Source: Argentina anserina (lineage: Eukaryota; Streptophyta; Magnoliopsida; Rosales; Rosaceae). From it: DNA of 64,000 bases. A model generated the notes under the pieces. That model saw only the letters and a program-made list of their open reading frames with translations. It did not search any database and had not been told where the DNA came from. The first letter of the stretch is position 1, and each line of letters begins with the position of its first letter. The position numbers and the translations under genes were made by a program. Below are positions 22,401-35,765 of the stretch, one piece after another. The DNA is taken from contig NC_065878.1 in NCBI RefSeq assembly GCF_933775445.1, positions 10,985,395 to 11,049,394 on the forward strand. The letters run 5' to 3'.

Positions 22401-25287
22401 TAGGAAGAATTGAGTGGGAAGTTGCTCATAAATATTGAAATGAACCTAACAATAGATCATAAAAAATTAAGTTAAAAAAATATATAGATGTTTGGTTATC
22501 AAATTAGTATTAGATTCATCTTGCTCCGCATAATATAATGGTAGATGCTAATGCGCATAGTATTGGCTTTCCTTAAGAGCTTCATTGTCTGTATAAGATG
22601 CTATAGGACTAGGTGTACTAGTACCTGAGGTAGCACCGTAGCACTCTTGTAACTGGTTGAAACCAAAAGAGTGGACTTCCAATCCCTAGATAGATGTAAC
22701 AAGACTGCATATTTCTGTTGCGACTTGGGGCATCAGTTCTTATCATTGCTCTGTTGGCCAAGACCCGTGAATATATTCACTCTTGATTTTTACTTCTACT
22801 AGAATTGTTCATTCCTGAGCTTGGCAAGTCTGTTTCATTAGGCTCTGAAACTGTAATATTTGGCTTTTTTCTCTTGAATTAGAACATGCTTATGATAGGA
22901 GAGAAATAATTGGAAATTTGAGGACAGTGAATTTTTTTTGTTTCCACTGATGAAGTCTATATCTTCATTTCTTCTCAAATATATCCTTCACTTTCTATAT
23001 AGGTTATTGACATTAGACTGTTTGTATGTTCTTTCACATCAGCACTGGGTAGAATAGGGCGGCACCTCTACTTTTTATTCTACAATTAAACTATGTTTAA
23101 AAAAATTAAACACTTGGAAGACAGGCTACATGCCGATATCTTATCATTACACATTATCATTCCTCAAATAATTGACATCTTCGGATCGTGCTTAATCATA
23201 TCTGTGGAATAAAGTTATGCTTCTCAAAAAAAAAAAAGCGATTGTGTTGGGCAAAGCAATGCTTCTAAAAAAACGCATCTTACCAGGATAAAGTTAATGA
23301 CTGGTATTGTGTTCTGATTTTCAGAGTCGAGGTTGTGCGCTCTTGGGAATACATGATACACCAACATTGGAGGCAAAGGAAGGACTTTTTCTTGATCGAG
23401 GATGGCAGGTACATGTTTAATAATTATTTTGGACCATAAAGTATATGGTGAGACACCAGTTAAATTTTTATTTTCTGGGGTAGATAGGCAGTTTACAACA
23501 GTGAATTATGGAGCAGTAATGTGCAGAAATAAAAATGCAAGATTCTTTTTTTGCTGTAGTGTACTAAAGAATGCTCCTTATCCCTTTCAAAAAATAAAAG
23601 AAGAATGCTCCTTATGTGTTTGCAGTTGAACAACCTTTGTTGACGATAGTCAGCTTCCTTTTAAAATGAACTTCGTCATTTATATAGTTAGGAGACTCTC
23701 ACTGAATGACGTTATCTTTATTTGATGTTTATATTTGGTATGTGGTGTTTCAGAGAGCTGTTGCCTGGGACATGCTGAAAGTATACAGTACTTTTGTTGA
23801 TACTCAAGAAAGACGCAGGTATGTAGGATCTACATCTTGGAATTATTTGAGTAGTTTATTGTTTATCCATCTTTGCAATGGCGTGGTTCACTTCATTTCC
23901 ATGAGGATAAGATTGAGGGGATAGGCTATTTTCTACCAATTAGTTGACTGTATCTGGGACGTTAAAGAACTTAAGTCATAAATTATGCGACCAGTGTGTC
24001 TGTGTTTCATTAAGCATAGAGTCACATCCTTGATCAGTTGGTCCTGTAAAAAACATAAAATAGAACAAAATAAGTTCTGTCTTTAGCAGAAGATATTGAG
24101 AATTCTGGGAAGAACTTGAACTGCGGTTCAGGGAATTAATGTCAGAAAAGGGATAGCTGCCTTTGCTGATCTTACTTTACAGAAATAGAGAACACTGAAC
24201 TTATCTGGAAGCCTTTTCCTGATTCTAGGTCTTTTATTTTTTTCATTGCAGTTTAGATTCCCTAGATCATTTATGGTTGCGATATTGTGGTACCATCTCT
24301 GCTTTTTGAGGTTCTAAAGCTTCTTTCTAGAATATGGAGGGTCCTATTCTTTTCCAATTTTTTTGTTTTTCCTGACTGTGCTCTTGCTCTTTGTATCAAC
24401 CTTTGATCTGGCAAAGTCACATATCATTTCTGAAAATATTCTTGACAAGATGCTCATGTTTGCTGTCCCGCTAATTAGGATTGAACGATTGGAATTGTTT
24501 GATGAATTTGAAGAATGGCACATGATGCAGGCAAGTCAACTCTTCCTTTGTGTTGTGAAATAAAAATGGTGCTAGGATTTATTTGGTAAAATTTGCCCCA
24601 TGAGGATTTACAATGGTAGACCTAGATTAGTTAAGTTGGTTTTCCTACTGTTTATGCAAGTGCTTAAGCATATGTATATCAGCATATGCATATCAGCATA
24701 TGCATGTGCTGGCCCATGTTTCATGAACCACAGCGAGTCCTGGTGACCTAGAGTGTGAGTGCCACAAACAATCATCGGTGGTATAATTTGGGAGGCTATC
24801 AACCATTCTGTTGTACTGGAAACTGCTGAATTATTTGCTCCCTTTTATTTGGGAGGTAGGGTTGTTTGGGAGGATAACATAGGTTGATTGTGAGTTGTTC
24901 ACTTAAATGGATGTGTCTATCATTCTTTATCTGAAGTTTCGTCCCATACTGCTGATTTTCAGAAGCATTACTGTGTGGCTATTGCAATCAACGATGCCAT
25001 GGTATGTCTATATAGAACTTATTCCAATCAAGTTGTTTTAATTTTCTTCAGGAATCAATAACATATCTTATCAATGTCTTCTCGTCTGATAAAGTTTAGG
25101 ACCCAAATTTTCATGTGATAATATTATTATGCAGCGGTGTGACGGTTTCTTTAACATACTGCTTGTTATCTTGGTCACAAGTTCTAATACTTTTCACTCC
25201 ATTATTCAGAATCTTTTTGAGAATTTCGGCTTCCTGAAAGACCAGAAGAAGCACAAGCCCATTCCCTCCTCATCAGCTTCACCATGA
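19486..25287 (+). CDS. LCMT1: Leucine carboxyl methyltransferase 1 (PP2A methyltransferase)
   Basis: SAM-dependent enzyme that methylates the C-terminal leucine of the PP2A catalytic subunit and so controls holoenzyme assembly; the Arabidopsis orthologue is SBI1, in brassinosteroid signalling. I read 13 exons: 19486-19565, 19786-19874, 19981-20117, 20413-20460, 20722-20803, 21075-21177, 21926-22046, 22181-22228, 23325-23408, 23754-23818, 24479-24530, 24963-25001, 25210-25287. They total 1026 nt, 341 residues, near the family norm. Phases join cleanly without internal stops. Motifs: [13 protein letters not shown] near the N-terminus, the SAM-binding [51 protein letters not shown], and [13 protein letters not shown]. 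The start sits in AAACAATGGC. Intron 11 has a GC donor (GCAAGT at 24531); the other introns are GT-AG. It appears intact and single-copy here. Confidence 0.96.
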
Positions 25288-27937
25288 AAGCATGATACTA
25301 AGACCTTAACCATAAATCTATGATGCTGTTCCCATATCTGGGTAAACATTGTATCAGACAAGCACTTCTGATTGTGCATCAGGTAAACAAACAGCGGTCT
25401 CTCAATTCTAGTATTGGCTACAGTATCGAAATGAATGGTGACCATCTATGTGCGTATGTTGTTTTGGTTTAGAGAAAAAGATCCTTTCCTCACTGTTGTA
25501 GCTGTTTGGAAAAGCAAGAATACGTGGTAGGTCCACCAAGGCACCAAATGTGTGTATTCTAATTGGTTTATAGGGTTTGGGTCATGTGAGGGGGGATAAT
25601 ATGCAAGTTGGTTCTTTCCTACTGTATTCTCTCTATCCTTTTCCTCTATGATTTTGCTTGCGCTTTTCCACATCCTGTTTTCTTCTTTCTTGGATGATGA
25701 TCATGACGCTAGTTTGGACTTTGGGAGATGGTGGAAAATCTATTCACATATTCTTGATAGTATTATCTTTAGTCTTTATAAAATTTTGGCCTTAAAATTG
25801 AAAAAATGGGCGAGTATGAAGTGGAAAGTTACTGCTTCCGAATGTGTGTTTATACTTTATATTCTTATACAAGTGGGTCTTAAAATGTATAGATGCTGAC
25901 ATTGTTCTGTCACTACTTGCTGTTGGATATTCAAAGAAGCACAGTAATTTAGTTGAGCACTGTGATAACCATGACTATCAGAGTTGAATGTTTCGAAGTG
26001 ATGCTGTTTCCTTTTATTTTCTCTCCTTTTCTTTTCTTTTCTTTTCTTTGCAAATAATTCTTGAAAGTGAGATGTCATCAAGTTAACTTTCATCTCGGTG
26101 GAATTGAACAATGCTCTTAAATCAAGAGATGTGTACCTCAGGAGGATACAATTATCATTTAGTAATTGGCAGTTAATCTCAAATTGGTGTAAATCTCAAT
26201 TTTTCGGTAACAAGTGCGACAAATTCGAAAATGGTCAAGTCTGGTAATAAAAACACCACCTTCATTCTCCATGGTTTTCCTAGAAGCATTCAGTGAGTTC
26301 TCAAAATTGTCTCGTTCGAAACTTAGTGTATTTTCCATCATGAACGAGTCCATGTTACATAAACGATCGACATGAGTCCGATCGTACTTCACTGCTCCGG
26401 CCAAATGCAACTTCAGATGAGGCCATGAACAGGGGAAAGGCACTCAAATCACTCAACACAGGCATTTGTGTGGGGAAAAGGTAGAATTAGGAGGACTAGA
26501 GAAGGTATTCCCACTTTCTTTATCAAATAGTTGCCCTTTCCATCACTCTTTTCTGTTCAACTTTCTAGCCTCCCTGCTTGGATGTTTATCAATTATCAAT
26601 TGTGACACCCAAATTTAAGGAATACGAACCATTTGTGTCCTTTTTTCTGGTAAAAGGGGTATTTATTTTAATGTTGTCTGTTACTGTTACAGCCTGCAAA
26701 TATCCAGAGCCATCCACAGGCCTTTGTTTATTTGTGTAGCAACCAACTGGTTTATAAAGTCTGATAAAATCTTTCGAGGATTGCGTACTTGGTTGAATGG
26801 TTGCAGCTTATTTAATCTACAGCTTTGGCTGATTCAGTTCTCTACAGTCCACATACGCCTAGCTTGCTTGACATGTAGAAAGGGTTGTACCATCGTGGAT
26901 TCTTAATTTCCTAGCATGATTACCGATGAATATAACTTCTATAGTTATTTCTAAGGTTGTTCGTATTTTAATCTAAATTCATATTTTTCTAGAACGCTTA
27001 ATCCATTATCTTACAAATAAGAAACATCTTTGATCTTTCTACATATTTTGAAACACTATTCCAGTATCAGTTCTTGCTTCTCAAAGATTGTAGATTTCTC
27101 TAGGAGGACTAGGGTACCTTCCTGTTTGTAGTGAATTTGTGAAGCAGTTTTGAGGGATTTTGGGTGTTTGGAAAAAGCGGTATGGTGTCTTTAGGAGAGT
27201 TCACCTAGACAAAAACATACAAATAGGAATCAATTTGAACTGTTTAGATTCGTGACAATCAAATAAAAATAACTAAATATGAAGGAATATTTTGAAAGGA
27301 ACATTTTATGCAGTTCATGAAGAATCAGATACTCCCTTACAAACCCAGACTAGGAGTATCCAGTGGAAACTGGGCATCAAACTTTCAGCAACACCATTAA
27401 AATTCAGCTTTTCTTTCCTCTTTTGAGTTCACAACAATTCAGATCAGCTTATGTGGGTGTGTGTTTTTAACAGAGAAAGAACAACTTTTACACCATTCAG
27501 TTTCAAATTTTACAGCAAAGGTCTAAAGCTCCAAATATACTTTTCCAGTTTTCCTCATCAAAAATTGTTCTCAAAGAAAAAAGGGTGTGAATGCATGTGG
27601 TTTGGGATATGATACATAGTCGGGTCCAGTGAGGCCATTGAAGAAAGTTGGGAGGAAAAAAAAAATCCTTTCACAGTTTTCAATCTCTCTATTTACCAGT
27701 CAAGTTCTTTGTTTCCCCTCTATATTGTCTATTGCCTTTGCTTTTGTCTCTCAAAAGGTTCCACTTATTGGGGAATATCTATGTTGTATGCTTCACTACT
27801 CTACTGTCATTTTCTTTTGAAATACAAGGATATATGATCCACTGCCATTTGATTCTATGCATTTTGCAATATTTGGTTTGTGGAAAGTACGATACGATGA
27901 GTTGGTGAAGCAAGAAAGAGGAAAGGATCCAAAGGTT

Positions 27938-28372
27938 GAAAATTGATGACCATGAATTCATGATAGAATGACCCAAAGGATGATGATTGTATGGTTGAAG
28001 TGTGTCAACAACACAAATGCACCTACCGGTTTGTTACTTGTTAGGCAAATGACCTAACAACAAAATTCTGAAGCGATGATTTTACGTGGCACATACCGTT
28101 TATTAATAAAATTATAGATTTTGTCTAATTATTTAATTTATTCTCGTATTATTAAAAATATAAATAATATAGTTTATGGATGTTATAATTAGCTGATCGT
28201 ATTTCATACGTGTTGAACATGTTATTTTCCCTTCAAAAGCACAAGAATTGAAACTGTTGATCATGATAGAATGAGTACCCCATAGATGATGATTATATAG
28301 TTAAAGGTGCATTAAAAGCCTCAATATATTGCATCTACCAATTTGTTAGGCAAATGACCTAACAAAATAGAG
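27938..28372. repeat. Divergent direct duplication of about 120 bp
   Basis: Segments at about 27938-28070 and 28247-28372 share ordered words: GATAGAATGA, GATGATGATT, and a terminal block with TTGTTAGGCAAATGACCTAACAA. That block contains the inverted repeat TTGTTAGG...CCTAACAA. The copies are about 310 bp apart and clearly diverged. Confidence 0.65.
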
Positions 28373-30189
28373 TAGCTTCTCCCTTTCAAATCAAACAAGA
28401 CTAAGGTGAGAGGGATTGTTCCAAGCACGAGTCCATCTCAGATCATCAATTGAAATACATCACTTCATGTCTCACAACTACTAGCAGAAGAGTTGTCTTC
28501 CAAATTTTCAGAGGTAGCATTTATTTGGAATTACTTTCCTATATCATCAGTTATTTCATGTGTGATTAATTTTAGTGATTCTTTAGGGTTTAGGTAGAAT
28601 TATAGTCTTTAATTCTTTATACCCTCAAATTATTTAGTTAAGTACATTGGTGATGATAGTTGATTGTGATGGAACAGTGTTTTTTAAAGAGGAGACCTAA
28701 ATGAGTAGCTACTATTTGAGATGCTCTTTCTCTTGAGAGCTCTATGTATACAGAACTACACGAAAGAATTATTTTGATTTATGAATTCGCAATAAAGGTA
28801 AAGGGATGTTTGCCATCTAATATGAGTAGAAATTATTATACTTCAGGACTATATAGCAGAATTGTCGCACTTTCATTGATGAAAGAACGATGAAATGGGG
28901 ATGTAAATGGGCAAGGAGCTATTCACTATAGTGGGGGAAACAGTTCTTGAGAATCTGCTCAAATCAAGGTATTTGCTGTAAATACAAAAAGAGCAAAAAT
29001 TGGAATCACGGCTGGAATTTGAGAATTTTTGAGCTAACAAGGAAGTGAAGGAACTATTGGAAACTACTCTATAAAAGACAAAGAGAATTGACAAGAAACT
29101 AATTTAGGATTATATAAAAATCAATAGAGTACGTCTGTGTCTTTAAGATATACAAATAAACTGAATTATTTGAAACTTGGATCTTATAATTACTTCAGAC
29201 GATGTGTTGGTAGTTTGATATCGATGAGTGGTGGCGTCTTCCAGTTTTTCCTTTGAGTTAGTCCATGGTGTTGTGACATAATCCCACGATGCTGATTAGT
29301 CTCTTGGTTTAGAAAGCTGATGAGGATACTGAGTTGATCCTGCCAAAAAACAAAGTGTAAGATAATTGGTGAGATACTGTGTTATAGATGAAATTTTTAC
29401 CCACAATGTGGATCGAATTTTGAGTTGCCAAACTTGAAATCCCTTTTCAATTTCATAGAACTACTGGCTACCAAAATATTTGTATCTCTTATCTCCATAA
29501 GCGATCATTTGTAAGCTAGCAGAAAACAGCTTTGCACTCGATAGTGGTGTTGCAAAGTTTTATCTTTGCTTAAGATAGCTAATAATTTAAGCTTAGTGAC
29601 AAAGTCCAACACCAACACACTGGTAATGACTCATTTGGACCCAATATAATCAACTGAAAAGGGTCCACAGATTTTGGTGAAAGATCTACCCTGTCCTCAT
29701 CTTTCAATCCCCAACCCAACACTCACTGCACTATATTAATCCCACAAGGCCAGAACACAAAACATCATTACCCCATTGTAAATTAAATTCACCATCTCAC
29801 TTACCCAAAGTGGCAACATATTTTTCTCCACCCACCAAAAGTATTGTTCTCTACGTACTTATAGGTTTGTTATACAATAATTTGAACGAACAATAAAGAA
29901 AATATAAATTGGTTTGGCAAATTGATGATGTAGCTCTGTAAATGTATCAACTAATGTTTTAGTTACATAATGATAGACCCCAAGTTGTGCAGGAGTTGCG
30001 GAGGGTTCTCCTAGTAGTAGGACACTTCTGGTTCAAAATTTAGCCAGTAAATATCATCTCTTCAGATATTTGACCGGCAAAAGTGACCGGCAATCAAATT
30101 CATCAAAATTGTTGCAACATGTAGTGAATGATAGCATCTTACTTATGTAATATTTCTGTTATTTAGTCACATTTTAGTAAATATCATTG

Positions 30190-30325
30190 TTTTCTTTTAA
30201 AATGGTTTTGACATATCGGGGTTGTACTTCTTTATAAAATACATTTATGAGTGTTTGACGGCTTCCGTAGAGGCGTGACTCTTCAGCGCATGGTGTTGTA
30301 TCCACAAAGTTTCAAAGTTAAAACC
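30190..30325. repeat. Dispersed repeat, partner at 46275-46400
   Basis: Both copies contain GACATATCGGGG or GGCATATCGAGG, then GTGTTTGACGG, TCCGTAGAGG and ATGGTGTTGTATCCA or ATGGTGCTGCATCCA in the same order. About 75-80% identity by eye. The second copy interrupts the duplicated 3' flank at 46168-46990. Class unknown. Confidence 0.65.
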
Positions 30326-30769
30326 TTACTTAAGCCACAACAGCCGATTTCAACTACTGCATGCATGAGTTGGTGTTAGTAAATATCATTGTTGATCACA
30401 TAATTTGCTTTCATCCTCTTGTTCTTGAAATCACAGACTCAATACTAATACAACTTACTCTTCTAATTTCGACAATGTTAGTGTTGCGTGATTCGAAGAA
30501 GTCTCCTTGTGATTTCCTTCAAATATTGAAACATGACCCCTAAACGATTCTGAACTGTCAATACATTCGAATATTGTGGAGGTGCTCTAAGGTTGCCCCA
30601 GAAATAGCCCTTTCAGAAAAATCAATTATCAAAACAACAAAGCAACCTTTCTTCTCTAAATAAATATAAACAATTAAATCAAAAGAAAAAATAAAATGGT
30701 AAAAAGAAAACCCAGAGTGAGAGACCCAACAGCCAAACAGACAACAGTCCAAGACTTCCAACCACTATA

Positions 30770-30770
<1 letters not shown>

Positions 30771-30800
<30 letters not shown>

Positions 30801-30801
30801 C
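30771..30801 (+). repeat. CTT microsatellite in the probable 5' UTR
   Basis: About ten CTT units followed by a CT-rich stretch, 120 bp upstream of the DUF632-gene start codon. CT-rich leaders and downstream promoter tracts are common in plants; a role here is inferred only. Confidence 0.85.
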
Positions 30802-30919
30802 CTCTCTAGTCTTTTCTCACTCTCCAGTCTCACTCACTCCCTCCCTCCATTTCAGGAAACCCCCCAAACACTTCATTTTACTCCCAATAATATAGCCTCT
30901 AGCTTATCACCACCCCTCA

Positions 30920-33900
30920 ATGGGCTGCACGGCGTCCAAGCTCGACAACGAGGACACCGTGCGCCGCTGCAAGGAGCGCCGCCGTTTCATGAAAGACGCC
31001 GTCTACGCCCGCCACCACCTCGCCGCAGCCCACGCCGACTACTGCCGCTCCCTCCGCCTCACCGGCTCCGCCCTCGTCTCCTTCGCCTCCTTCGAGCCCC
31101 TCTCCATCTCCGACCAGACCCCCGCCGTCTTCCTCCACTCCACTACTCATCCCCCTCGTCCCCTCCAAACCCACCCCCTCCCTCCACGTGTCCCTCCCTC
31201 CCCGGCCCCCTCCTCTCTCCACCCTCCTCCGCCCCCTCCTCCGCTCTCCCCCACCATCGCCAGCTCCAAGCTCCCCCACATCCTCTCCGACTCCGACCTC
31301 TCCTCCTCCCGCCACCACCGCCCTCGCCGGAGACAGCCCCCGCCGCCGGGGCCCAAGCTCCCCCACATCCTCTCCGACACCAGCCCCTCCTCCTCTCCCC
31401 GGAGCCACAAGTCCAACTTCACCGCCGGAGGCTTCCCAACGGCTTTTCAGGCGAACTCGACCTACTCCAGCACGCCGTCGCAGGCCTCCTCCATGTGGAA
31501 CTGGGAGAATTTCTACCCTCCTTCACCTCCAGACTCCGAATTCTTCGACCAGAAAAACCAACACTCTTCCAAACAGTCCCACCACCTCTCCGACGATGGT
31601 TCCGACTCCGAACCCGACCCGGAGGCCGAAACCGAGAGATCCGAATACAACTACTTCCACAACGTCCCCAAATCCCAAACCCCCGCCGTCGCCAAAAACC
31701 GCCCCTACTCTCAGTCCGAGAACTACGCCGCCTCAGAGAGATCAGAATACGACTTCTTCCTCCACAAAGCTCCGCCCAAGGCTCAGTCGGAGAAGTACGC
31801 GCCGTCGGAGAGGGAAGAGGTGCAGTGCAGCGAGTGGGAGGATCACGATCACTACAGCACGACCAGCTCGTCGGAGAACGGAGAGGACGACGATCGGGAC
31901 TCGAGATCCGAGATGGGGACCCGGTCCAACTTCGACGCGTCGGTTCGGGCCGAGTCCGTGGCGGCGCCGGCACAGGCGATGCCGAAGTACGCGCCGAGCA
32001 TGAGGTCGGAGGGGTCGGAGGGGAGTACTTACCGGAGCAGTGAAATCTCGAATATGAAAATGGTGGTGAGGCATAAGGACTTGAAGGAGATTGTTGAGGC
32101 TATAAAGGAGAATTTCGATAAGGCAGCGGCGGCCGGCGACCAGGTCTCCGAGATGCTCGAGTCCAACCGCGCCCAGCTTAATCGGAGCTTCCGGCAGCTC
32201 AAGAGTAATTCTTTAATCTATTACTGCTAGTTTAGTTTTGTTACTATGTTTTCCGAAAGTTACTAATTTAGTTTTGGGAAATTTTCGATTTTTTACAGAG
32301 ACAGTGTATCACTCAAGTAGTATGCTGAGCACATTGAGCTCGACTTGGTCGTCGAAGCCGCCGCTCTCGGTGAAGTACCGCCTCGACGCGGCGGTGCTGA
32401 ATGAGCCGGGCGGTCCGAAGAGCCTCTGCTCCACCTTCGAGCGGCTTTTGGCTTGGGAGAAGAAGCTCTATGAGGAAGTCAAGGTAAACTTTCATGAGTA
32501 AATTTCATTTCTTTTTTTTTGTTTTTGTCTTAGTGAAAACAAAAGTTACTTGATTTAGTATTGTTAGGGAAATACGCCATGCTTGTTTAGTAGAAAAATA
32601 CTACTTTTAAGATTAAGAGTTGAGACAAAAGACTAGCCATCAGTGACAGAGTTGATGCTCTGATCCACCGCTGGGTTGACAATAACGTCCAAAGATTTAA
32701 GGGACGAAAATGCCCATGCTTTGTGCTGGGTGCATCTTTTGCGATACAGTTTCTGATCTGGACGGTTGTCTTTGCCCAATGTTTAGCATATTTGGGTGTG
32801 GATTTGTAATGGTTGTGTGAAAATGACTGATATACCATTGACAGCACCATGTGAGATTGACAAGGACCCCCGGCATTTGCCTTCTGATCTAATCAAGATA
32901 CTCGTATGGACTAGGACTCTGTGTGTGGACCGACCTGTCTTGGTAGGCTACCCTTTGATGAAAGTGGATACACTTTCTTTTTTAGCTAACCCGGAATGCA
33001 TTTATTGGCTGGCAAATAGTGACATCTTTGCTAGTGTATCTATTCTTTGTTTTTGTTTTCTTCATCGACTAGAAAAGCTTCTTTCTGCTTAGAGATGCCC
33101 TTCTGGGTTCTTCTATGAAGGCATTTGTATTAGTATTTGTAATGTTACGTTTGGAATCTCACTTCCTTTTTGGTTACGGTTTCACAAAGTGTTCTCCTTT
33201 TAACATGAATTAAGGAAAGAGCTTGTCTTTGTTAAACACGGCTTTTTAACTAGGCGAAGTTGTTAATATTGTCTATTGGATATATGCGGTACTACTGTTT
33301 TGCTTATATATGTGGATTTTAGATTAATTGAATCGATGACTTTAATGAATTTTAGGCTAGAGAAAGTGTCAAGATTGAACATGAGAAGAAGTTGGCATCA
33401 CTACAAAATCAGGAGTACAAGGGAGAGGACGAAATCAAGCTAGACAAGACCAAGGCTGCAATAAAGAGGCTGCAATCACTCATTATTGTCACTTCTCAGG
33501 CCGTCTCAACCACCTCAACTGCCATCACTGATCTTAGAGACTCTGATCTTGTTCCTCAGCTTGTTGAGCTGTGCCATGGGTAAGTCTACTCTGTTTTCAC
33601 CCTAAACCATTTATCATATTGAATTTGCATACAATTGTTACAAATCCACAAGATTTGAGATTTCTAAGCAGTCAATTGTTTTAAAAAGGAATGCTTCTTA
33701 AGAAGGCTCATGGTTAAATCTAGATAGCTATCTGTCTTTTTGACATGGTGGTTGTAAACATTATGAGTCATTGCTCTGCTGGGCCACTCGCTTCTTCCCT
33801 TGTAAAACCACATGTGCCTAGTTGTACCGGACTGACCAATTGCGGTGGCCCCAAAAACTTCTTTCCGGTGGTCTTGTTTATTTTCCCCTAATTTGCAGAC

Positions 33901-35624
33901 TGCAGATCCATTTGGGTCAGTAAGTAAGTTATTGTAAGTCAAGTTAGGTGCATTGGACTTTAGCTAAGATATGACCCACAGTTGTCTGTTTCTGGATCCA
34001 GGGATTACCTAAGTTTCAAAGATTTCGTTGACGCACTTGGTGCTTGAATTTTGAAGACCTAAATGCCCTAAAGTCCTGCATAGTGTCAGTGCACACTGTT
34101 GTATGCGTATTTTTGTTTTCCTTATGAGGTCATTGGCTCTGATGCCTAAAGCTAGTAATTGTTATCCGGAACTGAAACGCAGATATCTGAAAGTGTCCAA
34201 AGAATAATTACAATGATTGGCTGTAGATAAGTAATAAATGAATATCAGTAATTAGTTTACTGGTGCAGAGACAATTAAGGGCTTCTTGAAGTCTCTTGAC
34301 TAATCGGGAGTGGTTTTGTGATTGGATGTGAATGACAACACTCAAAAGTATAGCCCAGAAAGGAAGATGAGAGAAATGTGCTTCTAGTCTTGGTTCTGCA
34401 TTTACTTTCTTAGCTTGAACTGGACATAGTTATTGCTCTGTGTAGATTGCAGATTTGAGTTCTCTTACCTTATAGGCCAAGTGAAGTGCATTTGTGTAGG
34501 TAGAACTTTTATATGTTAGAACTTACTGAAGCTCCAGACTTGCTCATTTATTCTTTTCTTTTTTTGTATAGTACATTCGTTTTTCTATCCACTGACATCT
34601 TGGGGAAAAATTAAGGTAGGATTGAATCACAACTTCAAATAAATCCATGAACCCTTATTGGCACCATCTTCCAATGCATTTCCATCATTTATAAGGAATT
34701 CTAGGATTCACCAGTTTAATCTTTTGACAAACCTGTCTTGTGGAGTACTGATTCTACATTTATTTTGTGCTTTAGCTTAGTAATCTGTGTTCAAAATGTG
34801 TATTTATGTGCTGATGTACTTCATGCAGATTTATGTACATGTGGAGAGCAATGCACCAGTACCATGAAGTCCAGAACAACATCGTACAGCAAGTTAGGGG
34901 ACTTGTGAACCAGTCATCCAAGGGTGACGCCACCTCAGAACTGCACCGGCAGGCAACTCGTGACCTGGAATCAGCTGTTTCTGCCTGGCACTCCAGCTTT
35001 TGCCGCTTAATAAAGTTCAAGCGAGACTTTATCCAGTCTGTTCATGGTTGGTTCAAGCTCAGCCTTCTTCCTGTTAACAATGACACCTTCACTGGAAACA
35101 ACGAGCCTTCTGCTGAAGTATATTTCTTCTGTGATGAATGGAAGCTTGCACTTGAACGTGTCCCTGATACAGTGGCTTCAGAGGCTATCAAGAGCTTTAT
35201 CAATGTTGTCCACGTAATCTCCATAAAACAAAGTGAGGAGCTGAAGATAAAAAAACGAACTGAAACTGCATCAAAAGAACTTGAGAAGAAGGCTTCTTCT
35301 CTCCGCAACATTGAAAAGAAGTTCTATAATTCATACTCCATGGTTGGTATTGGACTTCCTGATTCAGGGACTGATAACGGGCACGATCTGGGTCTGGATG
35401 CTCGTGATCCACTCGCTGAAAAGAAATCCGAACTTGCAACCTCCCAGAGGCGGGTTGAAGAAGAATTGAATAAGCATTCAAAGGCAGTGGAGGTGACTAG
35501 AGCAATGACTCTAAACAACCTTCAAACAGGGTTGCCAGGGGTCTTTCAAGCACTGACCAGTTTTTCTGGGTTATTTACTGAGGCACTTGATTCGGTTTGT
35601 ACTCGTTCCTACTCCATCAACTAG
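30920..35624 (+). CDS. DUF630/DUF632 domain protein (NRG2/REL2-type)
   Basis: Plant-specific family that includes Arabidopsis NRG2 (nitrate regulation) and rice REL2 (leaf rolling); biochemical function is unclear. I read four exons: 30920-32204, 32299-32483, 33356-33579 and 34829-35624, with GT-AG introns and compatible phases, giving 829 residues. The N-terminus [20 protein letters not shown] is the DUF630 hallmark with a myristoylation glycine and a palmitoylation-type cysteine, so plasma-membrane attachment is likely. Residues 75-150 are Pro/Ser-rich; residues 220-370 are acidic and Ser-rich. DUF632 runs from about 380 ([18 protein letters not shown]) through exon 4 ([53 protein letters not shown]) with coiled-coil stretches. 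Exon 1 is much more GC-rich than the later exons. Intact. Confidence 0.94.
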
Positions 35625-35730
35625 ATGTAAAATGAATCATAGTTTTGGTGCCTGTGGTTTTGTGGGTAAGGTGGAAGTTAAATTATAGAGCTGGGATTTT
35701 TTTTTGGCCGGGGGCTCATATTGTTACTAG

Positions 35731-35743
<13 letters not shown>

Positions 35744-35761
<18 letters not shown>

Positions 35762-35765
35762 GGGG
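35744..35765 (+). repeat. Uninterrupted run of 22 G after a T-rich stretch
   Basis: Lies 120 bp after the DUF632-gene stop, probably in its 3' UTR. The homologous flank at 46160 has only GGGGCGGGG, so the tract expanded in this copy, or its length is an assembly or sequencing slip. Confidence 0.9.

Larger units (their letters stand above)
25288..30770. other. Intergenic region without recognised genes
   Basis: 5.5 kb holding the LCMT1 3' UTR at its left and the DUF632 gene promoter at its right. Frames of 60-94 codons (for example minus 26159-26443 and minus 25857-26111) lack domains, conserved composition or splice context. A divergent duplicated segment lies at about 27938-28372, and a dispersed repeat at 30190-30320. 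Non-coding transcripts cannot be excluded. Confidence 0.5.

Noticed and set aside
26159..26443. 94-codon minus-strand frame in the LCMT1-DUF632 intergenic region
   Set aside because: No recognisable domain, no splice or promoter context, and length expected by chance in 5.5 kb of sequence.
30917..32074. Long open frames on both strands and in other frames (up to 271 codons) over DUF632-gene exon 1
   Set aside because: They are shadows caused by the GC-rich, low-complexity exon. Their translations are Pro/Arg/Gly-rich with no domains, and the true frame carries the conserved DUF630 and DUF632 motifs.
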